Assembly (NCBI RefSeq): GCF_007745175.1
Contig: NZ_CP036271.1
Span: 3,546,314-3,610,313, forward strand
From: Caulifigura coniformis
GTDB taxonomy: Bacteria; Planctomycetota; Planctomycetia; Planctomycetales; Planctomycetaceae
DNA: 64,000 nt
Direction of reading: 5' to 3'
Shown here: positions 34,894-44,085 of the stretch, piece after piece
Numbering within the stretch: the stretch's first letter is position 1
How the letters are laid out: each line of letters starts with the position of its first letter
Made by a program: the position numbers and the translations under genes
Notes under the pieces: model-generated
Databases searched by the model: none
Seen by the model: the letters and a program-made list of their open reading frames with translations, nothing else
What the model was told of the DNA's origin: nothing

Positions 34894-35936
34894 GCAAGGC
34901 TGACGGTGTGTCGCGTGGAAGGTTCATTCGCTGCTGCGTACCGGTGGTGATGGTCGTCTCGGTTCTGGCTGGGAGTTCGAGCCGCGGCGACGCTCCAGCC
35001 ACCTTCCGGAATCCCATCCTTTCCGCCGGCGCCGATCCCTGGGTGATCCGTCACACCGACGGCTTCTACTACCTTTGCGGATCGACGCGCGAAGGCATCT
35101 TCCTGCTGCGCTCGAAAACGTTGTCCGGCCTCGCGTCCGGCGAAAGGAAAGTCATTCGACCGCCGCACGCCTCTGGCCCGAGCAGCCGCCAGGTCTGGGC
35201 TCCGGAATTGCACCGCCTCGACGACGGCTGGTACGTCTATTTCGCGGCCTCTGACGGTGACAACAAGAACCACCGCATGTTCGTGCTCGAGAACCGCTCG
35301 GCCGATCCGTTCGAGGGATCCTTTATTGAAAAAGGTCGAATCGCCGTTCCAAACGATGACGCCTGGGCGATCGATGGCACAGTCCTCGAGCACGACGGAA
35401 CTCGCTACTTCGTCTGGTCGAGCGCCCGCGGAGAAGAGCTCGACCCGCAGGTCCTCTCGATTGCCAGCATGTCCAATCCATGGACCGTCGAATCACCGGC
35501 CGTTGAAATCTCGCGTCCCACCTATCGCTGGGAGCGGCGCGGAGATCCGGACGTCAATGAAGGACCGCAGGTCCTGACTCGTGATAAGCGAACTTTCATC
35601 GTCTACTCCGCAAGCGGAAGCTGGACGGATGACTATTGCCTGGGCCTTCTGTCCCTCAAGCGGAATGGCGATCCGCTCGATCCGGCGGCGTGGACGAAGT
35701 TCTCCGAGCCCGTGTTCCAGTCCGCGAACGGCGTGTATGGCCCGGGGCATGCCAGCTTCACCACTTCGCCCGATGGCAGGGAAGACTGGATCGTCTACCA
35801 CGCCGCCCGGGAGAAAGGATCGGGCTGGGATCGCAATGTCCGTATCCAGAAGTTCGGATGGACGACCGGAGGAACTCCCCGCTTCGGCCTCCCCGTCTCC
35901 GTCGACCAGCCAATCCGGAAACCGGGCGGCGAATAA
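34890..35936 (+). CDS. Glycoside hydrolase family 43-like enzyme
   Basis: A 348-residue protein with a five-bladed propeller of the GH43 type. The three expected acidic residues are Asp49 in GADPW, Asp162 in AIDGT and Glu224 in NEGPQVL. GH43 enzymes hydrolyse arabinans or xylans by inversion; the substrate here is unknown. A hydrophobic N-terminal segment (VPVVMVVSVLAGSSS) suggests export. The GTG start overlaps the preceding stop. The 3' end converges closely (8 bases) on the thioredoxin-like gene. Confidence 0.88.
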   Translation: MSKADGVSRGRFIRCCVPVVMVVSVLAGSSSRGDAPATFRNPILSAGADPWVIRHTDGFYYLCGSTREGIFLLRSKTLSGLASGERKVIRPPHASGPSSRQVWAPELHRLDDGWYVYFAASDGDNKNHRMFVLENRSADPFEGSFIEKGRIAVPNDDAWAIDGTVLEHDGTRYFVWSSARGEELDPQVLSIASMSNPWTVESPAVEISRPTYRWERRGDPDVNEGPQVLTRDKRTFIVYSASGSWTDDYCLGLLSLKRNGDPLDPAAWTKFSEPVFQSANGVYGPGHASFTTSPDGREDWIVYHAAREKGSGWDRNVRIQKFGWTTGGTPRFGLPVSVDQPIRKPGGE

Positions 35937-35943
35937 CCGCCTG

Positions 35944-36507
35944 TCAGTCGCCGTGCTTCTGACGCAGGCGACTCGATGTCCGCAGCATGGCGTGAATCCG
36001 CTCGAACTCGTTGAGCCATTCCTGCACAACGGAATTCCGTTCGTCTTCCGCGGTGAGCAGTCCCGTCGGGCACGCGGCCCCGCCGATGTTCGACATCATC
36101 TTCCGATACTTCGAAAGCGTCCGGTCGCCATAACGGCCGCAGAACTGGCCATCCTCGCTGAGAAACACCACGCACGGAACCCGCGCAGCGCCGCAGGTGT
36201 GGAGTTCGGCTGCCACGTCCGCATCGGCATCGCGGTCGAAATAGCGCACCTGGATCTTGTCCGTCGCCTTCGCAAAACGTTCGAAGGCCGGGCACTGATT
36301 GATGCAGTCGCCGCACCAGGCCCCGGCGAGAACGACGACCTTCATCTCGCGGGTGAAGCTTTCCAGAAGCGACGTCTGCTCGGCCGAAAGCTCCATCGCC
36401 GCGAACGTGTCGTCCCACCGTCGTCGCTGCTCCGGCGTGGCGTGGCGGTCGAGGAACGCCGTGTACGTCAGCCCCGAATCAAACTTCGCGCCGAAATCAT
36501 ACGGCAT
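35944..36507 (-). CDS. Thioredoxin-like protein with WCGDC motif
   Basis: A 187-residue cytoplasmic protein with a thioredoxin fold. The motif WCGDC is at residues 64-68 (Cys65, Cys68), followed by the QCPAFERF helix and a VPCVVFL strand with the cis-Pro. The N-terminal 40 residues and a C-terminal extension are additional to the usual 105-residue fold. It probably reduces disulfides or senses thiol state. It is followed on the same strand by nothing closer than the convergent GH43 gene, and preceded by the lipocalin-like gene 35 bases upstream. Confidence 0.88.
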   Translation of the reverse strand: MPYDFGAKFDSGLTYTAFLDRHATPEQRRRWDDTFAAMELSAEQTSLLESFTREMKVVVLAGAWCGDCINQCPAFERFAKATDKIQVRYFDRDADADVAAELHTCGAARVPCVVFLSEDGQFCGRYGDRTLSKYRKMMSNIGGAACPTGLLTAEDERNSVVQEWLNEFERIHAMLRTSSRLRQKHGD

Positions 36508-36542
36508 CGTTCAAATCTCCGTGCAGTCAGTGAAAACAGGAA

Positions 36543-37043
36543 TCAGGGGACGCGAGTCCAAGTGTAGGTTTCGGTCGGATCGATGACGCGGATGAGATGC
36601 ATGCGATCCGGTTCGATCGAGCCGATGCGATAGGTCGCCTGGCTGCCGTAGGTCTTGATAATGCTGTTGGCCGAATCGGCTGGCGTACCCGACTGGATCG
36701 TGTAGACCAGTTTCCCGTCCTCCACGATCCATTTCAGCTCGAGCTTCATCTTCGCGCCGTAGAGCAGGCTCGCGACGAAATCGAAGGTCACGTCCATCGA
36801 CGCCGTGCCATCGGCCCGGTTGTCGACAACGCGTGTCCCGTTCGACTCCGTTTTCCAGCGTCCAGGAATCATCGCGCGAATGTCCGCATCGGTCGGCAGC
36901 GACTTCTCCGCCGTCGCGACCGCAGCTGGTGCTCGGTCCGGCGGATTCGTCCCCAGGCTCAGGCCGACGACGGACACGACGCCGAGCGAGGCCAGCAGGC
37001 TGAACCCGGCGCGGCGTGGCAACGGCGATGCGGCTCTCGTCAT
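36543..37043 (-). CDS. Membrane-anchored lipocalin-like small protein
   Basis: A 166-residue protein with a basic N-terminus, a hydrophobic segment (FSLLASLGVVSVVGLSLG) and an outer beta-rich domain beginning IRAMIPGRWKTESNG and ending TYTWTRVP. The GRW motif and the strand-rich remainder fit lipocalin-like planctomycete proteins. Its ATG overlaps the TGA of pyruvate kinase (ATGA), so expression is tied to the glycolytic enzyme, which is unusual. Function unknown. Confidence 0.7.
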   Translation of the reverse strand: MTRAASPLPRRAGFSLLASLGVVSVVGLSLGTNPPDRAPAAVATAEKSLPTDADIRAMIPGRWKTESNGTRVVDNRADGTASMDVTFDFVASLLYGAKMKLELKWIVEDGKLVYTIQSGTPADSANSIIKTYGSQATYRIGSIEPDRMHLIRVIDPTETYTWTRVP

Positions 37044-38488
37044 CCGACTTCGTGGACCAGGAGCATGTTATGCCGGCTCGTCGGGAGGCCGGTTCCCGAC
37101 AGCAGGATCAGCCGGTCGCCGTTGACCAGGTCGCCCGATCCCCGTCCGCGGGCGATGATGTATTCCAGCAGACGCCGGTCGTCGTTCACCGGAGCATTCG
37201 GCAGCGGGATGACTCCCCAGTAGAGGCACATCCGCCTCAGCGACGCCGTCGACTCGCTCACGCCCACGATCGGCGCCGGTCCCCGGTACTGCGACACGCT
37301 GAGGGCCGAGACTCCGGTCGCCGTGGCGACGATGATCAGTTTCGCGCCGAGCGTTTCCGCGATCTCGACCGCTGCGCCGGTGGTTGCCGCGGTGATCGGT
37401 GCAACGTTCAGTTGGCCCCGCGGCGCCGGTTGACGTCGGATGAGTGTTTCCGTCGCAACGGCGATGCGGTGCATCATCTCGACCGATTCCCGCGGGAACT
37501 TTCCGACGGCCGTCTCGCCGGACAGCATGCACGCATCAGCGCCGTCGAGAATGGCGTTCGCGACGTCGGTCGCTTCCGCCCGGGTCGGCAGCCGCGAATG
37601 ATGCATGCTGTCGAGCATCTGCGTCGCGATGATGACCGGCTTGCAGGCCCGCCGGCAGGCGCCCACGATCCGCTTCTGAACGACCGCCATCTGGGCGATA
37701 TCGACTTCGACACCGAGGTCGCCGCGGGCCACCATCACGGCGTCCGCCTCGGCAACGATCGCATCGAGTTCCGCCAGGGCTTCCGGTTTTTCGATCTTCG
37801 CGCAGATCTGCGCCTCGGAACCCAAGGGACGCAGCAGCCGCCGCAGACCGCGCACGTCATCCGCGCGGCGCACGAAACTCAGGCTGATGTAGTCGGCGCC
37901 CGCAGTCGCCGCCCATTCCGCGTTCGAGGCGTCTTCCGGGCTCACGGCAGGGGCGCTCAGCTTCGCCCCGGGAAGGTTGATCCCCTGGCGGCTGCGGACA
38001 ACGCCGGCCTGGACCACCTCACAGATCGCGACATCCGGCTCGACGGAAACCACCTGCAGGGCGACCGTTCCGTCGGCCAGCATCACGCGATTGCCAGGGC
38101 GAAGTTCATCGAGAAGCGGCTTGTAGGCGGAGGCCAGTTCGCCCGGGCCGGGAGTTTCGTTCCGGACGATGCGGATCGTGTCGCCCGAGTTGCAGTGCAC
38201 TTCACCGTCATGCAGTTCAGTGAGCCGCATCTTCGGGCCCGCCAGGTCGACCAGCACGGCGACCGGAGTGCCAACTTCCAGTTCCGCGGCGCGGACGTTG
38301 TCGAGCGAGGCCTGGTGATCGGCCCGGGAGCCGTGGGCCGTGTTGATGCGGAAGACGTCCACACCCGCGCGAATCAGTTCCACGAGCCTGGTGACCGACG
38401 AACAGGCCGGCCCGATCGTCGCCACAATCTTCGTCCGGCTGGCCCGTTTCCAGGGGGCCGCGGCAGCCATCGTCGCCATCAAATTCAA
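37040..38488 (-). CDS. pyk: Pyruvate kinase, K+-independent signature
   Basis: A 482-residue enzyme converting phosphoenolpyruvate and ADP to pyruvate and ATP in the cytoplasm. Recognised from TKIVATIGPAC (19-29), FRINTAHG (46-53), KIEKPEALAELD, VMVARGDLGVE and IIATQMLDSM. Residues 81-89 read DLAGPKMRL, where potassium-dependent enzymes have DTKGPEIRT; the Lys in place of Glu117 (rabbit numbering) and the Leu at 113 and 120 match the potassium-independent class. The start is the ATG at 38486-38488; an internal ATG lies three codons on. A small lipocalin-like gene follows with a four-base overlap. Confidence 0.95.
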   Translation of the reverse strand: MNLMATMAAAAPWKRASRTKIVATIGPACSSVTRLVELIRAGVDVFRINTAHGSRADHQASLDNVRAAELEVGTPVAVLVDLAGPKMRLTELHDGEVHCNSGDTIRIVRNETPGPGELASAYKPLLDELRPGNRVMLADGTVALQVVSVEPDVAICEVVQAGVVRSRQGINLPGAKLSAPAVSPEDASNAEWAATAGADYISLSFVRRADDVRGLRRLLRPLGSEAQICAKIEKPEALAELDAIVAEADAVMVARGDLGVEVDIAQMAVVQKRIVGACRRACKPVIIATQMLDSMHHSRLPTRAEATDVANAILDGADACMLSGETAVGKFPRESVEMMHRIAVATETLIRRQPAPRGQLNVAPITAATTGAAVEIAETLGAKLIIVATATGVSALSVSQYRGPAPIVGVSESTASLRRMCLYWGVIPLPNAPVNDDRRLLEYIIARGRGSGDLVNGDRLILLSGTGLPTSRHNMLLVHEVG

Positions 38489-38648
38489 CCTTCCGTGAAC
38501 TAAAGCCTGCGTCCTTGGCGACCGGCGTCACTGCCGCGGACTGAAACTGGCTGAATGGTACCGCAGCGAACCCCGCTGTCACGCGCCGCGGGTCGCTGTG
38601 TTCGATGAAGAATTCTTTCGAGAAACTCCCGCTCGAGCCGCGATCTGG

Positions 38649-38852
38649 TTATCGCCTGACCAGGATGAGCGCGATGGCCCCGAACAGCAGCATCCAGACG
38701 AGCAACGCGACGGGCGCGGGAAGGATCTGTTTTTCAGCCAGCAGGAGAACGAGGCCCTGCACCGCCAGCATCAGCGTCAGTGACCTGGCATCTGACTTCG
38801 CCGGCGCCGGATGACCGACTTGATTGGGCTGGTCTGACGCCTGGTGTTCCAT
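38649..38852 (-). CDS. Small two-helix membrane protein
   Basis: A 67-residue protein with a polar N-terminal 24 residues, then two hydrophobic helices (SLTLMLAVQGLVLLLAE and VALLVWMLLFGAIALILV) and a terminal Arg-Arg. A short GGA element lies before the ATG. It sits between sixA and pyk on the same strand. No family recognised. Confidence 0.6.
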   Translation of the reverse strand: MEHQASDQPNQVGHPAPAKSDARSLTLMLAVQGLVLLLAEKQILPAPVALLVWMLLFGAIALILVRR

Positions 38853-38912
38853 CGGATCAGTTCCAGCTTCGCTCGTGCAGGAAGGCCGAATCGCCGTTCT
38901 TGCGGGACCCGA

Positions 38913-39413
38913 TCACTGAACTTCCCTGGGACGCAGCACGTCGCTGACCGTCAGCCCGTGCCGGTCATACTGGTCCCATTGGGACACCGTCACATCGACG
39001 ATTGCGATTGCCGCGGTCGGCATCTCGATCTCTTCGCCCGACCACTTCCTGAGCACCTGCTCGAGGCCGGGATTGTGGCCGACGCAGAGAATCGTCTCGT
39101 GCTCGTCGGGAAACTGTTTGACGATCACGTCCCAGTCGTTCGGGCTGGCGAGGTACAGCCGAGGTTCGAGAACAATCTGCCCGGCGAAGCTGATTGACTC
39201 GGCGACGATTTCGGCCGTCGTTTTCGCGCGATTGGCGGTCGAGGAAACGATGTGCGACGGCGTCAGGCCGCGGTCTTTCAGGATCTGGGCCATGCGCGGC
39301 GCATCGCGATCGCCGCGGTCGTTGAGCGGACGGTCGTGATCGGTCCAGGCGGGATTGTCCCAGCTCGATTTGGCGTGCCGCATCAGGAGCAGGGTTCGGT
39401 AAAGCGCGGCCAT
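38913..39413 (-). CDS. sixA: SixA-type phosphohistidine phosphatase
   Basis: A 166-residue histidine-phosphatase family protein. The RHG-like motif is RHAKSSW with catalytic His13, a second Arg is in the RAKTTAE segment, and a second His is in GHNPGLEQ. SixA removes phosphate from histidine residues of signalling or phosphotransfer proteins. Length is typical. The ATG at 39411-39413 is used; the longer frame to 39473 has no ribosome binding site. It lies 160 bases downstream of the ATP-grasp pair. Confidence 0.88.
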   Translation of the reverse strand: MAALYRTLLLMRHAKSSWDNPAWTDHDRPLNDRGDRDAPRMAQILKDRGLTPSHIVSSTANRAKTTAEIVAESISFAGQIVLEPRLYLASPNDWDVIVKQFPDEHETILCVGHNPGLEQVLRKWSGEEIEMPTAAIAIVDVTVSQWDQYDRHGLTVSDVLRPREVQ

Positions 39414-39572
39414 AACTGAGTGTGATCCTCGACGGGGCGACCCAAAGTTAAACCGCGAATCACGGAGTGACAATGTTCGGCGTGTTCGATTGGTGAGCCT
39501 GTTCGATGTTTGGTCGGGTCTCGCGTTCTGTTCCGGAACGCCGAGAGCCTTCTGTTGCCAGGCCGGAGTTGG

Positions 39573-40556
39573 TCAGCACGCGGCAGCGAGAATGTGGCGG
39601 ATGACCTCGTTGTAGATCAGGCCGGCCTGGGCGGCGGCGGCCGCGAATCCGGCGTCGGGCGACAGGCAGGGGTTTGCGTTGGCTTCGAGGATGAATGAGC
39701 GGCCGTGCGGGTCGACGCGAAAGTCGACCCGAGCGTAGCCCCGGAGGCCGAGCGCCTGCCAGCATTCGATGGCCTGCCGGGTCAACGTATCCACCAACTG
39801 GGCGTCGCCCCGGGATCGCTCGAAAGAGCGGACGGTGGCAGTGTATTCGAACGACTCTTCGTCCCACTTGGCGGCGCTCCCCACGATCTTCGGCTTGCCT
39901 TCGGGGAAGTCGACGAACCGGATTTCGGCCGCGGGAAGCGCCCGCACGCCGTGCGAGGTTTCCAGAAGTGAGAGGTTGAATTCGCGGCCGTCGACATAGG
40001 CCTCCGCGAAGATCGGGCGCCCGAAGGCGGTGGATTTCGCGACGAGGCGATGCTGGAGTTCGTCGACGCAGGCGGCGTCGACCACGTCGGCGTCGGTCAT
40101 GCCGAGCGAGGCATGTTCGAGATCGGGTTTGAGAATGTAGCGCCCGGGGACGAAATCCTGCTGGGGCTGTTCGAGAGCGCTGAGGTCGTAGGACGCCGGC
40201 GTTGGCAGCCCCGCCGCACGGAGCAGCGATTTGGCGAAACGCTTCCGGCCGCTGTCGAGAATCGCCGCGCCGGATGAGCCGGTGCACCGGATGTGGAGCG
40301 ATTCGACCAGCAGCGGCACGAGCGATTGCAGCGCATCCGTCCCGTTCAGCGATTCCACCAGGTTGAAAACAACCTCCGGCTTTTGCGACGTCAGTTGTCC
40401 GGCCAGGGCGGCCAGGTCGAGCGTGCACGGCAGGACGAAAGACGAATGACCCAGCCGGCCGAGCGCCGCGGAGACCGCCTCGACCTGCGTGAGGACGTCA
40501 CGCTCATCGGCCGAGGCGTTGTCGGGCACGAACTGGTGAAGGATGGCGACGTGCAT
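39573..40556 (-). CDS. ATP-grasp ligase, D-Ala-D-Ala-ligase-like (second of pair)
   Basis: A 327-residue ATP-grasp protein of the D-alanine-D-alanine ligase group. Visible elements are an N-terminal Rossmann-like half with VVFNLVESLNG, the ATP-binding Lys in RYILKPDLEHASLGM, EAYVDGREFNLSLL and the metal-binding end RVDFRVD followed by FILEANANPCLS. It joins an amino acid or similar acid to an amine with ATP hydrolysis. It starts 30 bases after the other ATP-grasp gene, so the two are co-transcribed. The substrate-binding loops differ from housekeeping Ddl, so peptidoglycan synthesis should not be assumed. Confidence 0.85.
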   Translation of the reverse strand: MHVAILHQFVPDNASADERDVLTQVEAVSAALGRLGHSSFVLPCTLDLAALAGQLTSQKPEVVFNLVESLNGTDALQSLVPLLVESLHIRCTGSSGAAILDSGRKRFAKSLLRAAGLPTPASYDLSALEQPQQDFVPGRYILKPDLEHASLGMTDADVVDAACVDELQHRLVAKSTAFGRPIFAEAYVDGREFNLSLLETSHGVRALPAAEIRFVDFPEGKPKIVGSAAKWDEESFEYTATVRSFERSRGDAQLVDTLTRQAIECWQALGLRGYARVDFRVDPHGRSFILEANANPCLSPDAGFAAAAAQAGLIYNEVIRHILAAAC

Positions 40557-40586
40557 TGGGCCCGGTCGTTCGGCGCGTGTGTAATA

Positions 40587-41570
40587 TCAACGACGGATGC
40601 GCTGGCTGGCGGACTCGACGATGCCGGCAATGAGGTCGCGGTACGAGACGCCGACAGCGGCGCAGATCATCGGGAGGTCGGAATGAGTGGGGTGCAGCCC
40701 GGCCAGGGGATTGACCTCGATGAACGATGGTCTCCCCCCGGCATCGCAACGGACGTCGATGCGGCCGGCATCGCGACACCCCAGCGCCCGCCACGCCGCC
40801 AAAGTCAGGGACTCCGCCTCGGCGACGATCGGATCGTCCGGCCGGCGCAGTTCGTAGCGGACGACCTCTTCGCTGTTCTCCTTGTTGGCGTACGAATAAA
40901 TGCCGGCCTCAGCCGCCGGCAGCAGCAGGATCTCGTACGTCCCGATGACCGTTGCGGCCGATCCCGTCCCACGGACTCCAATCGTGAACTCGCGGCCTGG
41001 TAGAAACTCCTCGACGAGCACCGGCTGCTGGAACTGCGACAGGAGGTGTTCGCAGACGGGCCGCAGCTGATCGAGCGATCGCACCCGCGACAGGGGAGAG
41101 ACTCCCTTCCCGGTTCCTTCGGCCACCGGCTTGGCAAACAGCGGAGGGGTGAGCGTGACTCCGGCGACGTCGTCAGGCGACGCGACGAGCGCGAAGCCCG
41201 GAGTCCGCACGCCCGCGTCACGAACGACCGATTTCGTCATCCCCTTGTGCAGCGTCAGCGCGGAGACGAGCGGATCCGAAAACGTATACGGAATGTCGTA
41301 CGCATCGAGCAGGGCCGGAACCTGGGCCTCGCGAGCGATGCCCCGCAGCCCTTCACAGATGTTGAAGACGAGATCCCAACGTTCGCCGGCAACCAGTCGC
41401 TGCGCGAGACTTTGAACGTGACCGATACGCGCGACCGAATGCCCGAGTTCCTCGAGCGTCCCGGCGATCGCGTCGACGGTGATTTCGCTGTCGAACTCCG
41501 CAGTCGCCTCGGGCGAATAGCCCATGGCGAGGTAGTCGGACCGAAGGTCGTAGGTAAAGCCGATGTTCAT
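40587..41570 (-). CDS. ATP-grasp ligase, D-Ala-D-Ala-ligase-like (first of pair)
   Basis: A 327-residue ATP-grasp protein. The N-terminal half has DLVFNICEGLRG, followed by FAKPVAEGTGKGVS (ATP-binding Lys and Gly loop), VEEFLPGREFTIGV and the metal-binding RIDVRCD with FIEVNPLAGLHP. The final motif, NPLAGL.P..S..P, matches Ddl-like enzymes more closely than the partner does. It lies 63 bases after the aminotransferase gene. The two ligases differ widely in sequence, so they are not a recent duplication and probably catalyse successive or different couplings (inference). Confidence 0.85.
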   Translation of the reverse strand: MNIGFTYDLRSDYLAMGYSPEATAEFDSEITVDAIAGTLEELGHSVARIGHVQSLAQRLVAGERWDLVFNICEGLRGIAREAQVPALLDAYDIPYTFSDPLVSALTLHKGMTKSVVRDAGVRTPGFALVASPDDVAGVTLTPPLFAKPVAEGTGKGVSPLSRVRSLDQLRPVCEHLLSQFQQPVLVEEFLPGREFTIGVRGTGSAATVIGTYEILLLPAAEAGIYSYANKENSEEVVRYELRRPDDPIVAEAESLTLAAWRALGCRDAGRIDVRCDAGGRPSFIEVNPLAGLHPTHSDLPMICAAVGVSYRDLIAGIVESASQRIRR

Positions 41571-41633
41571 CCGTGAAGGGGCAGTGGTCAGGAATCAGGG
41601 AGAAGCGGCCCGCAACCCGGGCGCCAGCCGCCG

Positions 41634-42818
41634 TTACTTTCCGTATGCGGCGATCGCGGCGGCGACGCCGGCGCCGGGGGAAACCTTGATCCCCTGCGTC
41701 GCGAGGCAGCGTTCCAGGGCGCCGAGAAACAGCAGGACATTGCGCCGCGAACTGGCATCCCCCATCAGGCCGATCCGCCACACCTTGCCGGCCATCGAGC
41801 CCAGTCCGCCGCCGATCTCGATGCCGAATTCGTTCAGCAGCAGCCCCCGGACCGCCTTGTCGTCGCAGCCGGCCGGAATCTTCACGGCGTTCAGGGTCGG
41901 CAACTGGTGCGGTTCGGCCACGGCGTAGTCGATGCCCATTGCCGCCAGGCCGGCTTTGAGAGCCACATGGTTTTCCTGGTGGCGGGCAAAGCGCTTTTCG
42001 AGTCCTTCCTCCAGCACAATGCGAAGTGCCTCATGCAGGCCGAAGTTCATGTTGATCGGGGCCGTGTGGTGATAGACCCGCGACTGGCTGCTCCAGTAGT
42101 TGCGGACCATCGCCATGTCGAGGTACCAGCTCTGGACCTTCGTCTTCCGTTTGTCGATGGCTTCGACCGCGCGGGCGCTGAACGTGACCGGACCAAGACC
42201 GGGCGGGCAGCTGAGACACTTCTGCGTCCCGGAGTAGGCGGCGTCGATTCCCCAGGCGTCGATTTCGACGGGCAGGCCACCGAGAGAGGTGACACAGTCG
42301 ACCAGCAGCAGCGCACCGGCGGCGTGGACGATCTTCGAAATCTCTTCGAGCGGCTGCCAGGCGCCGGTCGACGTTTCCGCGTGCACGATGCCGACAACCT
42401 TCGGCTTCACCTTGTCGACTGCTTCCTGGATCGCCGCGGCTGGAATGATTTCACCGAACGGCCGCTCGACTTTCGTCACGACGGCGCCGGCCCGCTCGGC
42501 GACGTCCACCATTCGTCCCCCGAACACGCCGTTCACGCAGACGACCATCTTGTCGCCCGGCTCGATCAGGTTGACAACGCACGTTTCCATGCCCGCGCTC
42601 CCCGTCCCGCTGACGGCCAGCGTCATCTGGTTCTCGGTCCGGAACACCTGCCGCAGCATCGCCTGCGTTTCATCCATCACCTGCAGGAAGTAAGGGTCGA
42701 GATGTCCCACCGTCTGGGCGCCGAGGGCGGCCAGCACGCGGGGGGAGATCTCGCTCGGTCCCGGTCCCATCAGGATGCGGCGCGGCGGACAGATCGGAGC
42801 AGGCAGGGGCGTGGTCAT
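41634..42818 (-). CDS. Class V aminotransferase (alanine-glyoxylate / serine-pyruvate type)
   Basis: A 394-residue PLP enzyme. The N-terminus [13 protein letters not shown] is characteristic of the AGXT-like group, [11 protein letters not shown] binds the cofactor phosphate, Asp174 is in [11 protein letters not shown] and the PLP Lys is Lys200 in [13 protein letters not shown]. It moves an amino group between alanine or serine and glyoxylate or pyruvate. No signal peptide. It is upstream of two ATP-grasp ligases on the same strand and could supply an amino acid for ligation (inference). Confidence 0.92.
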   Translation of the reverse strand: MTTPLPAPICPPRRILMGPGPSEISPRVLAALGAQTVGHLDPYFLQVMDETQAMLRQVFRTENQMTLAVSGTGSAGMETCVVNLIEPGDKMVVCVNGVFGGRMVDVAERAGAVVTKVERPFGEIIPAAAIQEAVDKVKPKVVGIVHAETSTGAWQPLEEISKIVHAAGALLLVDCVTSLGGLPVEIDAWGIDAAYSGTQKCLSCPPGLGPVTFSARAVEAIDKRKTKVQSWYLDMAMVRNYWSSQSRVYHHTAPINMNFGLHEALRIVLEEGLEKRFARHQENHVALKAGLAAMGIDYAVAEPHQLPTLNAVKIPAGCDDKAVRGLLLNEFGIEIGGGLGSMAGKVWRIGLMGDASSRRNVLLFLGALERCLATQGIKVSPGAGVAAAIAAYGK

Positions 42819-42930
42819 GCGAAAGTGTGACGGATCGAAAGGAGGAGCCAGCTGGGCGGAACGAAAATTCGCCGGCGAATCTTAGAGGGAAGGGCGGCTG
42901 TGCGTAATGACACCGCGGAACTCGTGCCGG

Positions 42931-43890
42931 TCAGATCCCGATCATGGGGGCGACCTGGCCGAGTTCCGTCAGCAGTCGGTCCGGCTTGATCTCGGGATTC
43001 CGCAGGTCCTCGCCCGTCACCTGGCACACTTTCTCATCGCCGGCGAAGAGGGCCGTGCGGAAGCCGTGTTTCCTGGCAACAGCGAGATCGTCGTGCAGGC
43101 GGTGGCTGATATACAGAACCTGCGACGGCTCGATCCCGAGACCCCGATACTGCTCCGCGGCGATCGCAAAGAGAGTGGGCGACGGCTTGCGGATGGCGAA
43201 CCGGCAGGACAGCGCGACGAGTTCCGGCTTGATAAGACCTGCGAGAAAGGCCTGGGGGTTGATCTTCTGGAATTCGTGTTCCAGCTGAACGGTCGTGAAG
43301 GCCTGACCGTCGACGATGAGGCCCTGCTTGAGCCCTGCCTGTGCGATCCGCTCAAGGCTTGCGGCCGCGCCATCTGTCGCCGTCACTCCCTGGAGCATCG
43401 AATGAAAGAAGCAGGCGACCTTGAGCGCCAGGTCGTCGACGTCTCCATAAAACGTCTGGTCGAATTCATATTCATTCTGCAGCAGGCGGTCGATCAGCTT
43501 CCGCCAGATCTTGACCGAGTCAATTTCGGGCGTGTCCCCTTTTCGCTTTGTGGAGACGAGCCGGGCCTCGTCGATCAGCTTGGTGTACTGCTGCAGCATG
43601 TACTCCCACGGCTGGCCCGGCTTGCGGGACATGCTGTTCCACATGTGGAACTCTTCGATCGTCTTCTGCAGGGCCACCTGCATCCGCAGCACCTGCGGGT
43701 GCTGGTGATGCAGCCGGCCGTCGTGAATCTGCAGTAGTGTTCCGTAGACGCACCACGAAACGGCTCGAATGTCGGGCAGCGATTTGACGTAAGGATCGGC
43801 GTCGATCGGCACGGGGACCGGGGGCTTCGGCCAGATCAGGTTCGGCCGTGCCTCGAGCCAGGTCAGGTATTCCGGAAGCGACTTGCCCAT
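42931..43890 (-). CDS. HAD-like protein lacking the catalytic Asp
   Basis: A 319-residue protein with the HAD fold. Motif I, normally FDVYGTL, reads WCVYGTLL with Cys47 in place of the nucleophilic Asp. The Lys of motif III is present in RKPSPTLF and a motif IV-like ISHRLHDDLAVARKHG follows. The N-terminal 30 residues and a long helical cap (about 60-170) are extra. Without the Asp it should not form the usual aspartyl-phosphate. It lies upstream of the aminotransferase on the same strand, 112 bases away. Binding or another chemistry is possible. Confidence 0.75.
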   Translation of the reverse strand: MGKSLPEYLTWLEARPNLIWPKPPVPVPIDADPYVKSLPDIRAVSWCVYGTLLQIHDGRLHHQHPQVLRMQVALQKTIEEFHMWNSMSRKPGQPWEYMLQQYTKLIDEARLVSTKRKGDTPEIDSVKIWRKLIDRLLQNEYEFDQTFYGDVDDLALKVACFFHSMLQGVTATDGAAASLERIAQAGLKQGLIVDGQAFTTVQLEHEFQKINPQAFLAGLIKPELVALSCRFAIRKPSPTLFAIAAEQYRGLGIEPSQVLYISHRLHDDLAVARKHGFRTALFAGDEKVCQVTGEDLRNPEIKPDRLLTELGQVAPMIGI

Positions 43891-43997
43891 TGCCGACCCG
43901 TTCAGATGAACCGAGTGACCGCCGCCGAACGTCCATTCGCGGGCAACCGACCCGACTGGGGCCGATTCCTCCTGCAGAGGGAGTGCAAGATACGAAA

Positions 43998-44028
43998 GAA
44001 GCCCGGCTTCTCAAAGAAGCCGGGCTTC
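43998..44028 (-). terminator. Intrinsic terminator of the A-type carrier gene
   Basis: A perfect 13-bp stem GAAGCCCGGCTTC / GAAGCCGGGCTTC around a 5-base loop. On the minus strand the stem is followed by TTTCG. It lies 58 bases past the stop of the Fe-S carrier gene. Confidence 0.8.
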
Positions 44029-44085
44029 GAATGCGTCAATCGCCGACCGCACCGCCAGGAGTCTGTTGGACCTGCTCCAGGCCGA

